A stretch of DNA of 9,629 bases, from contig JAERRP010000584.1 of the NCBI GenBank assembly GCA_016735415.1, positions 1 to 9,629 on the forward strand, read 5' to 3'. This document shows, one piece after another, positions 1 to 5,532 of this stretch. Made by a program: the position numbers and the translations under genes. Numbering within the stretch: the first letter of the stretch is position 1; each line of letters starts with the position of its first letter. This DNA is from Desulfobacterales bacterium (lineage in GTDB: Bacteria > Desulfobacterota > Desulfobacteria > Desulfobacterales > UBA5852). The notes under the pieces are model-generated. The model saw only the letters and a program-made list of their open reading frames with translations. It had not been told where the DNA came from and did no database searches.

Positions 1-270
1 CAATACCATGTGGACTAATTAAAATGTACTGAGCAAAATGTAAACAATCAAAGTCTCACACAAGTCTCGCAACTTTATGTTCATGTTTCCTTTTGTCTTA
101 AGGCAATCAGACCATGGAATAATCTGTACACTGGTGGTCATGGTCATGTGATTCGCATGTTTGTTCTGCTTCCCCTTACAAGGTGTAACATATAGCACAA
201 GACCAAGGCATGGCACAATGTGTATCAACTCTTATCGCCACCCCTCCAACCACTTGCTTGAGCGGTGACC

Positions 271-300
271 CGTCCCATCCCAAATCCAGTTTGTGGGACG
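271..300. repeat. Hairpin-forming inverted repeat
   Basis: CGTCCCA (271-277) pairs perfectly with TGGGACG (294-300). Inside it, CAAA (281-284) pairs with TTTG (290-293), leaving a three-base bulge (278-280) and a five-base loop. That makes an 11-bp stem. No T-run follows on either side, so it is not a standard terminator. Its role is unknown. Confidence 0.45.
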
Positions 301-594
301 AGCTCACCTTCGATTGTTGTGGGCCAGGTCCGATGACGTCAGATGCGATTTGTGTCGTGCCGGCTATTCGTGGCGGCCTGTCGAATGTCAGTGGGGCCGT
401 GGCATTTGAGATGCGAGATTTGGATGGATGACTATTCGTTGCCGGTGAAAGCGCGTTTGATTCAGGGCATCGACCGGCCTGGCACAGATCTCAGGATAGG
501 ATCGTTTGGAAATATTGCAAGGCACAAGGTCCTAAAACCCCCGAAGCGCGAAGAAATCTATTCCAACCGCCCTAGCGGCGGATCAAGATGGTCC

Positions 595-622
595 TTGACA
601 ATTTTAAGTCGTTAAACTTAAT
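595..622 (+). promoter_or_regulatory. Possible promoter with overlapping inverted repeat
   Basis: A perfect TTGACA box (595-600) is followed after 16 bases by CTTAAT (617-622), a weak -10 match that lacks the conserved second-position A. An inverted repeat, TTAAGT (604-609) and ACTTAA (616-621) with six bases between, sits across the spacer and the -10 region, where a repressor would block initiation. If used, it would give a leader of about 300 bases before the GltS-like gene. The -35 box is good, the -10 is poor, and the operator reading is inference. Confidence 0.3.
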
Positions 623-924
623 CTCGTCTCTCGAATTCATCAGGATGCACCTATACTTGGGGGGCCGTCAACGCCGATGGCGGTCTATTCTTCGCAATCA
701 TACCTGACTTGAATTCGGCCCGGTGCGCTTTGGCCACGGCCGAGGACCATCGGGAGAGCCATCCCATGCGGCCGCATCGATACCGGAATCGGCGCCGGTT
801 GGCATCCATCTGTTTCGAGCCGGATGGGCAAAACTCCCCCGGCCTACCCATAAAGTAGACCTGCAACGGTATTTGGTCACCAACGCTTTATTCCGCCGGC
901 CATTCAACACACAAGGAGGAGTTG

Positions 925-2508
925 ATGAATTTACAGAAAGCCAACGCCAACGACGCCCTGCAAACCAAGAACCGCTCGCGTAATGTTGCGCCCCAGTCCG
1001 GAATCTGCAGCCGCTGCCTGGATGGCTGCAAGGGCAACTGCGATCTCTTCCAGGCAACTTTTCGCGGGCGCGAGCTGCTCTATCCCCAGCCGTTCGGCAG
1101 CGTCACCGCCGGAGCCGATAAAGACTACCCCGTGGATTACTCCCATCTCAACATCATGGGTTACGCCCTGGGAGCCAAAGGCGTTCAGCCTGATCCGGAT
1201 CTGGCCACCTTTCCGGCGGTCAACACCGAGACCGCTTTCGGGGTGACCCACAAGGTGAAGATGAAACTCCCCATTTTCACCGGCGCCCTGGGCAGCACCG
1301 ACATTGCCCGTGACAACTGGGAGCACTTTGCCATCGGCGCGGCCATCAGCGGGATCAGCCTGGTCTGCGGCGAAAATGTTTGCGGGGTCGATCCGGAACT
1401 GGAATTCGATCGCAACGGCAAAGTGGCCAAATCGCCTGAAATGGACCGCCGGGTGGAGTGCTACCGTCGCTATCGCGAAGATTACGGCGACATCCTGGTT
1501 CAGTTGAACGTGGAGGATACCCGCAACGGGGTGGCCGAATATGTCATCGAAAAACTGAACGTGGAAACCATCGAGCTCAAATGGGGCCAGGGTGCCAAGT
1601 GCATCGGTGGTGAAATCAAGGTCAATTCCCTGCAACGGGCCATCGAACTCAAGAAGCGTGGCTATATCGTCACCCCCGATCCGGAGGATGCGGCCAACCA
1701 GGCCGCCTTCAAGGCCGGCCCCCTGAAGCAGTTCGAACGCCATTCCCGCCTGGGTTTCATCGACCAGGAGGGTTTCATGCGCGAGGTGGAACGGCTGCGC
1801 GCCCTGGGGGCTAGGCGGGTGACCCTGAAAACCGGCGCTTACCCCATGCGCGAGCTGGCCATGGCCATCCGCTGGTCCAGCGATGCCGGCCTAGACCTGT
1901 TGACCATCGACGGGGCGCCCGGCGGCACCGGTATGAGCCCCTGGCGTATGATGACCGAGTGGGGCATTCCGGCTCTGCATCTGCATTCCATGGCCTACGA
2001 GCTTTGCGAGCGCCTGGCCCAGAAGGGCCTGCCGGTGCCCGACATCGCCTTTGCCGGCGGATTTTCCGGTGAGGACCATGTTTTCAAATCCCTGGCCCTG
2101 GGGGCGCCTTACTGTAAGGCGATCTGCATGGGACGCGCCCTGATGATTCCCGGCATGGTGGGGAAAAACGCTGAAAAGTGGCTTCGCGGTGAAGACGGCG
2201 GCCTGCCCTCGACGGTTTCCAAACACGGTTTTGCCAAAGAAGAAATCTTCATGAACTACGAAACCCTCAAGGAGAAATATGGGGCCGAGGTGGACCAGCT
2301 GCCCCTGGGGGCCATCGGGATCTACAACGTCGCCGACAAGATCAAAGTCGGGCTGCAGCAACTGATGGCCGGTTCACGCAGTTGGGGTGTCGAGTACATC
2401 AGCCGCCGCGACCTGGCCTCCCTGACCCAGGAGTGTGCCCAGATTACGGGCATCCCCTTCATTATGGATGCCTACCGGCAGGAAGCCCTGGACATCATCG
2501 ACGCCTAA
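925..2508 (+). CDS. FMN-binding glutamate synthase-like protein with N-terminal Cys cluster
   Basis: The 527-residue protein matches the FMN-binding central domain of the glutamate synthase large subunit (GltB-type TIM barrel), including the phosphate-loop motif GAPGGTG at about residues 330-336. It has no N-terminal glutaminase domain and no GltD partner gene nearby. The Cys-rich 3Fe-4S motif that normally follows the FMN domain in GltB is not visible. Instead the N-terminus carries C28-x2-C31-x3-C35-x3-C39, a likely Fe-S ligand set, followed by a conserved stretch resembling clostridial and deltaproteobacterial stand-alone members. The start at 925 is set by AAGGAGGA (913-920); TTG at 922 is the less likely alternative. 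The GdhA-like gene begins 35 bases after its stop, so the two are probably cotranscribed. The family is clear. The reaction is not: glutamate synthesis from a non-glutamine amino donor is one option, and another flavin-dependent amine or amide oxidoreduction is possible. Confidence 0.9.
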   Translation: MNLQKANANDALQTKNRSRNVAPQSGICSRCLDGCKGNCDLFQATFRGRELLYPQPFGSVTAGADKDYPVDYSHLNIMGYALGAKGVQPDPDLATFPAVNTETAFGVTHKVKMKLPIFTGALGSTDIARDNWEHFAIGAAISGISLVCGENVCGVDPELEFDRNGKVAKSPEMDRRVECYRRYREDYGDILVQLNVEDTRNGVAEYVIEKLNVETIELKWGQGAKCIGGEIKVNSLQRAIELKKRGYIVTPDPEDAANQAAFKAGPLKQFERHSRLGFIDQEGFMREVERLRALGARRVTLKTGAYPMRELAMAIRWSSDAGLDLLTIDGAPGGTGMSPWRMMTEWGIPALHLHSMAYELCERLAQKGLPVPDIAFAGGFSGEDHVFKSLALGAPYCKAICMGRALMIPGMVGKNAEKWLRGEDGGLPSTVSKHGFAKEEIFMNYETLKEKYGAEVDQLPLGAIGIYNVADKIKVGLQQLMAGSRSWGVEYISRRDLASLTQECAQITGIPFIMDAYRQEALDIIDA

Positions 2509-2543
2509 GGGCCTAACCCATCTCTGTCAGCGGGAGGTACATT

Positions 2544-3893
2544 ATGACGGATGTCGTCAATTGGTTAAAGAAAAGAGATCCGCAGGAAAAGGAATTTCAC
2601 CAGGCGGTCGCCAAAATACTCTCATGGGTGCAGCCGGTATTGGATCGCCGACCCGACTTTGCCCGACAGGCCCTTCTGGAACGGTTGATTGAGCCGGAGC
2701 GCAGTGTCGTCTTCCGGGTGCCCTGGATGGATGACAGCGGCCAGGTTCATGTCAACCGCGGCTATCGCGTGGAGATGAACAGCGTCATCGGCCCGTTCAA
2801 AGGGGGCCTGCGCTTTCATCCCTCGGTCAGCCTGGCAACCTTCAAAGCCCTGGCGTTTGAGCAGATTTTTAAAAATGCCCTCACCATGCTGCCCATCGGG
2901 GGGGCCCGGGGGGGCAGTGATTTTGAGCCCAAGGGCAAATCGGACAATGAAGTGATGCGCTTCTGCCAGAGTTTCATGGCCGAGCTGGCCCACCACATCG
3001 GCCCGGACATCGACGTTCCCGGCAGCGGGATGGGCGTAGGACTTCGCGAAATCGGCTACCTTTTCGGCGCCTATCGCAAACAAAGCAAGGCGCATACCGC
3101 GGTCATTACCGGCAAAGGACTGGACTGGGGCGGCAGCCAGATCCGCCTGCAGTCGACGGGATACGGGGTGGTATACTTCGCGACTGAAGCGCTGGCCACC
3201 CGCAACCGCTCTCTGGAAGGCATGCAATGCCTGGTATCGGGGTCCGGCAACGTGGCCCAGCACACGGTGGAGAAAATCATCGAACTGGGCGGCAAGGTCC
3301 TGACCGTGTCGGATTCATCCGGTTACATTTTCGACCAGGATGGCATCGATGCCGGCAAGCTGGCCTTCATCAAACGGTTGAAAAACCTCAAGCGCGGCCG
3401 CATCCGCGAATATGTGGACAAGTACTCCGAAACGCTTTATGTGGAGACCGACTTAAGCCTCGATCACAACCCCCTTTGGAATCATGCGGCCGACTGCGCT
3501 TTGCCCTGTGCCGCTGAAAACGAAATCAACAGCAAGGACGCCACCAACCTGGTGAACAACGGCGTCAAACTGGTGTGCGAAGGCGCCGATCTGCCGTCCA
3601 CCACCGGGGCCATCGACATCTTTCTGGACAACAACATCCTCTACGCGCCGTGTACGGCGACCAATGCCGGCGGGGTGGCCATCGCTTCCCTGGAGATGTC
3701 GCAAAACCGTATGCTCCTCAACTGGTCGGCGGAAGAAGTGGACAACCGGCTCAAGAATGTGATGAAGAACATCCATCGCCAGTGCCTGGAGACGGCGACG
3801 GAATACGGCCAGGCGGGCAACTACGTGATGGGGGCCAACATTGCCGGATTTACACGGGTGGTCAATGCCATGTGGGACCAGGGCCTGATCTAG
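2544..3893 (+). CDS. gdhA: GdhA-family (NADP-type) glutamate dehydrogenase homologue with altered active site
   Basis: The protein has 449 residues, the usual length of hexameric bacterial GdhA, and aligns end to end with it by eye. GGAGG at 2533-2537 fixes the start. Retained are PFKGG (Lys86), the FEQxFK lysine (Lys110), the nucleotide-binding GSGNVA and the SDSSG typical of NADP enzymes. Against the Clostridium symbiosum enzyme as I recall it, catalytic Lys125 (GGAKGG) is Arg122, catalytic Asp165 (PAGD) is Gly162 within PGSG, Ser380 is Ala381, the PEA before TGYG is LQS (202-204), APGKA is APCTA (Lys to Thr371), and EGANMP is EGADLP (Asp349). Normal oxidative deamination of glutamate therefore looks impaired. 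It may act on another substrate or have a regulatory or structural role. It directly follows the GltS-like gene. The gene symbol reflects family, not proven activity. No convincing terminator follows; a short CCGCTG/CAGCGG stem lies at 3909-3926. Confidence 0.88.
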   Translation: MTDVVNWLKKRDPQEKEFHQAVAKILSWVQPVLDRRPDFARQALLERLIEPERSVVFRVPWMDDSGQVHVNRGYRVEMNSVIGPFKGGLRFHPSVSLATFKALAFEQIFKNALTMLPIGGARGGSDFEPKGKSDNEVMRFCQSFMAELAHHIGPDIDVPGSGMGVGLREIGYLFGAYRKQSKAHTAVITGKGLDWGGSQIRLQSTGYGVVYFATEALATRNRSLEGMQCLVSGSGNVAQHTVEKIIELGGKVLTVSDSSGYIFDQDGIDAGKLAFIKRLKNLKRGRIREYVDKYSETLYVETDLSLDHNPLWNHAADCALPCAAENEINSKDATNLVNNGVKLVCEGADLPSTTGAIDIFLDNNILYAPCTATNAGGVAIASLEMSQNRMLLNWSAEEVDNRLKNVMKNIHRQCLETATEYGQAGNYVMGANIAGFTRVVNAMWDQGLI

Positions 3894-3989
3894 CGCCAGG
3901 TCCAGACACCGCTGCACGACCAGCGGGATGGGAACTTGCAGGGTGGTTAACGGCCAGGCCTGCAGAAATTGGACGGAAAGGGCCTGTCG

Positions 3990-4328
3990 CTATTCCTTGT
4001 AGTCCCCCCCCAGCACCAGCCGGCCAATTTGAAGCCGCTCACTTCGGGGCAGGGGAATGCGGGAATTAGCGGACCATACGATCCCTTTTTGCACGGTGCG
4101 TTCGGCCGCGAAGTGTTCATCCTTGCGGCATTTAAGACAAACCAGTGGCTCCAGATTGCGCGTGGGCGGCTGTCCCGAGAGATGGTAGCTGCAAACCGGC
4201 GTTTGGCCTTTCCGGGAAAGGCCGCAGAACTGCACGCAACCGCAATCGAGTTCCCGGAACGAAACCCCCACCACCCCGTGGTTTTCATCTACGATACGCT
4301 GGCAGATGGCATTGTATTTTTTGTTCAT
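3990..4328 (-). CDS. Small Cys-rich hypothetical protein, probably metal-binding
   Basis: I do not recognise this 112-residue protein. An AGGGAG ribosome binding site lies seven bases before its ATG, which supports a real gene. It is soluble in appearance and contains C9, then C29-x-C31-x3-C35, C46-x2-H49 and C64-x2-C67. This resembles zinc-ribbon or treble-clef ligands spread over about 40 residues. The C-terminal third is basic to mixed, without Cys. It lies downstream of the ACT gene on the same strand with a 78-base gap containing a hairpin, and ends 96 bases from the convergent GdhA-like gene. Zinc or Fe-S binding is inference from Cys spacing; no function is assigned. Confidence 0.72.
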   Translation of the reverse strand: MNKKYNAICQRIVDENHGVVGVSFRELDCGCVQFCGLSRKGQTPVCSYHLSGQPPTRNLEPLVCLKCRKDEHFAAERTVQKGIVWSANSRIPLPRSERLQIGRLVLGGDYKE

Positions 4329-4381
4329 ATTGCAACTCCCTGATCAACGCCGTAACAAATCCTTTCCAACCTGCTTGAGAC

Positions 4382-4410
4382 GGGCAGCTGCTCTGCAGCT
4401 GCCCTTTTAT
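4382..4410. terminator. Strong hairpin between the ACT gene and the Cys-rich gene
   Basis: A perfect 10-bp stem, GGGCAGCTGC (4382-4391) and GCAGCTGCCC (4395-4404), has a three-base loop. On the + strand TTTTAT follows, the form of an intrinsic terminator for transcripts coming from the GdhA-like gene side. On the - strand it begins just after the ACT stop codon but has no T-run after it, so for the ACT transcript it would act as a leaky terminator or a 3' stabilising stem. Confidence 0.55.
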
Positions 4411-4835
4411 AATTCTTCGGCCGCAAACAGAACAATATTGTGGTCGGCCAGCACCCGGGCCGCCCGATCCAGGTCTTCGAACTTGAAAATCATGGCGGCC
4501 TTGGTGCTGACACAATGCACCGCCGCATACGTGTATTTCAATTCCAGGCCCTCTTCCTCCAGAACAGTCAGGATACGATACAGCCCCCCGGTGCGGTCGT
4601 CCACCTCGATGGCCACGACCTCGTCGGTCTTGACGCTGAGGCCGCGATTTTTTAACACCGTGACCGCCTGGTCGGTATCGTCTACGATCATCCGCAGGAT
4701 TTTGTAGGGCGTATTGCTGTGTCCGACCAGCGAATGGGCCCGGATATTGATCCCGGCCTCGTTGAAAAGCTCCGTGATTTCCTTGAAACGCTCCAACGCC
4801 CTTTCCATGAAAACCGACGTCTGGCGAATGCGCAT
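4407..4835 (-). CDS. Tandem ACT-domain protein
   Basis: This 142-residue protein consists of two ACT-like units (about residues 1-68 and 70-142), each with the beta-alpha-beta-beta-alpha-beta pattern. Marker segments include EAGINIRA in the first, and EVDDRTGGL with a following ILTVLEEEG in the second. Length and layout match the stand-alone ACT proteins often found near amino-acid or aryl-CoA ligase genes. They bind small ligands, usually amino acids, and are thought to regulate partners. The first unit has lost the usual PGxL turn: ERALERF stands in its place, so ligand binding there may differ. A purine-rich GAGGGGGG (4839-4846) precedes the ATG by a short spacer. No ligase or other obvious partner is adjacent; the nearest candidates are the GltS/GdhA-like pair. 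The ligand is unknown. Confidence 0.82.
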   Translation of the reverse strand: MRIRQTSVFMERALERFKEITELFNEAGINIRAHSLVGHSNTPYKILRMIVDDTDQAVTVLKNRGLSVKTDEVVAIEVDDRTGGLYRILTVLEEEGLELKYTYAAVHCVSTKAAMIFKFEDLDRAARVLADHNIVLFAAEEL

Positions 4836-4988
4836 CGCTCCCCCCTCTTGATGGAAGTAATGGAAATACCGCTTTCCCGAATATCCCCCCCCCGTGGGTT
4901 GCGGTCAGCGGGGGCCAGCACCATATTGATCCCGTATCGTTTGAAACCCATACACCTTTTGGACGGCGGAGGAAAGCCGCAGAACCGA

Positions 4989-5013
4989 ATCGGCGTTAAG
5001 GTAGCACGCCGAT
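4989..5013. repeat. 8-bp inverted repeat in the ACT leader region
   Basis: ATCGGCGT (4989-4996) and ACGCCGAT (5006-5013) are perfect inverted copies around a nine-base loop. On the + strand CTATTTTTC follows, a terminator-like form with no gene in front of it. On the - strand the repeat sits just downstream of a weak TAAAAT box (5026-5031), where it could be an operator or an early transcript hairpin of the ACT gene. Confidence 0.45.
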
Positions 5014-5212
5014 CTATTTTTCACAATTTTATCTTCTTTTGGCAGGGCATTTTGAAGACGGCTCCCTGATCTGCTTTGTAGCGCATTCATAGCAAGAAAG
5101 TTCCGGTCACGCCCGGTATTTCCTGGAAGCAGCCCTGCTGAAAGGTGCCGGCGGAGGGAAAGCACCCGCGCCAGACAACCCGTCCGGCGCCCCTGCAGCC
5201 GCCAGATTTCAG

Positions 5213-5242
5213 TTGACACCGAAACGGGCCTTGCCGGATAAT
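5213..5242 (+). promoter_or_regulatory. Strong sigma70-type promoter
   Basis: TTGACA (5213-5218) and GATAAT (5237-5242) are separated by 18 bases: a perfect -35 box and a five-of-six -10 box. Transcription would start near 5249. No protein gene follows before the intrinsic terminator at 5378-5404, so the transcript is either a short RNA or an attenuated leader of lnt. Confidence 0.5.
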
Positions 5243-5248
5243 GCCCGG

Positions 5249-5404
5249 CGATCGGGCGATCAACCGCATGGCAGGTGGTCATTTTCCCGGGTTCGTTTCC
5301 ATGTCAATTTGAAAAGCCGTCCTTACCAGCTTAACGAAACTGAATACCGATCACGGATATGGTACTGACGCCGTGCCAGCTTCCCTGCCAGGGGAAGCTT
5401 TTTT
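5249..5404 (+). ncRNA. Candidate small RNA or attenuated lnt leader
   Basis: This stretch is bounded by a good promoter and a good terminator and holds no convincing reading frame. Visible pairing includes TTCGTT (5293-5298) with a downstream AACGAA, CACGG with CCGTG (stem ending just before the terminator), and the terminal hairpin. I do not recognise an RNA family: it is not SRP RNA, tmRNA or a known riboswitch by eye. If the terminator is read through, the same transcript would cross the palindromic element and reach lnt. Confidence 0.28.
5378..5404 (+). terminator. Intrinsic terminator
   Basis: AGCTTCCC (5378-5385) pairs perfectly with GGGAAGCT (5392-5399) around a six-base loop, followed directly by a run of T to 5404. 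This is a textbook rho-independent terminator on the + strand. It lies about 130 bases before lnt and downstream of the promoter at 5213-5242. Confidence 0.7.
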
Positions 5405-5526
5405 GACGGATTCGTAAAAAATCCGATATCGGCGTTACTCGAATCCCTCGTCATTGCGGCGTACGACAAGTACGCCTCATTCCTCGGAATTCGAAAGCCG
5501 TATCTCGAACCTTTTACGAATCCGTC
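5405..5526. repeat. 122-bp palindromic repeat element (REP/MITE-like)
   Basis: The ends are perfect 15-bp inverted repeats: GACGGATTCGTAAAA (5405-5419) and its complement at 5512-5526. The interior continues as an imperfect palindrome, with CCTCGTCATT in one arm and CATTCCTCGG in the other, and closes in a perfect stem GGCGTAC (5458-5464) / GTACGCC (5470-5476) around a five-base loop. T-runs flank both ends (5399-5404 and 5527-5531), possibly a target duplication. I recall similar dispersed palindromes in Desulfobacterales genomes, but this is memory, not a search. It encodes no transposase, so any movement would be in trans. Confidence 0.7.
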
Positions 5527-5532
5527 TTTTTG

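Larger units (their letters stand above)
1..924. other. Long gene-free region upstream of the GltS-like gene
   Basis: No reading frame here has a convincing ribosome binding site, family resemblance or codon pattern; the short open frames at 210-431 and 343-615 look random. Roughly the first 230 bases are clearly richer in A and T than the rest, with a small tandem TGGTCA repeat near 135-146. Further right are a hairpin (271-300), a possible promoter with an inverted repeat (595-622), and a GC-rich leader. The leader contains a weak stem with arms GCCGG (819-823) and CCGGC (839-843). A GG-N10-GC pattern at 401-414 loosely resembles a sigma54 site. I recognise no riboswitch family in the leader. 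Confidence 0.6.
4836..5532. other. Long intergenic region between the divergent ACT and lnt genes
   Basis: About 700 bases without a supportable protein gene. The left part would be the ACT leader on the - strand and includes a nine-C run (4885-4893) and the inverted repeat at 4989-5013. A weak - strand promoter may lie at 5026-5056 (-10 TAAAAT, -35 TTCAAA, 19-base spacer). The sequence CGGCGGAGG(G)AAAGC appears twice, at 4964-4977 and 5149-5163. The right part holds a + strand promoter, an intrinsic terminator and a palindromic element, listed separately. The open frame at 4905-5282 on the - strand has no ribosome binding site or family signature. Confidence 0.6.

Noticed and set aside
210..615. 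Short + strand open frames at 210-431 and 343-615
   Set aside because: They overlap in different frames, lack ribosome binding sites and show no protein-like pattern or family resemblance.
931..1743. Long - strand open frame opposite the GltS-like gene
   Set aside because: It is an antisense shadow of a clear family member in GC-rich sequence, with no start signals of its own.
2890..3030. Active-site changes of the GdhA homologue as sequencing error
   Set aside because: The Lys to Arg and Asp to Gly changes need base substitutions (for example AAG to CGG), not indels in the G-runs; the frame is intact, and other substitutions lie far away in the gene.
5110..5145. SRP RNA-like GGAAGCAGCC on the + strand
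   Set aside because: The surrounding conserved loop (GGTCAGGTCCGGAAGG) is absent and no long hairpin encloses it.
5149..5260. TPP riboswitch-like pieces (GCGGAGGGAAAGC near 5152-5163, and CCGGATAATGCCCGGCG near 5234-5250)
   Set aside because: The two pieces are in the wrong order and spacing, no CTGAGA or ACCTGAT core is present, and lnt is not a thiamine gene. The second piece is better explained as a -10 box.
4905..5282. 125-residue - strand open frame in the ACT-lnt intergenic region
   Set aside because: No ribosome binding site or known motif is visible, and it runs across likely regulatory sequences.
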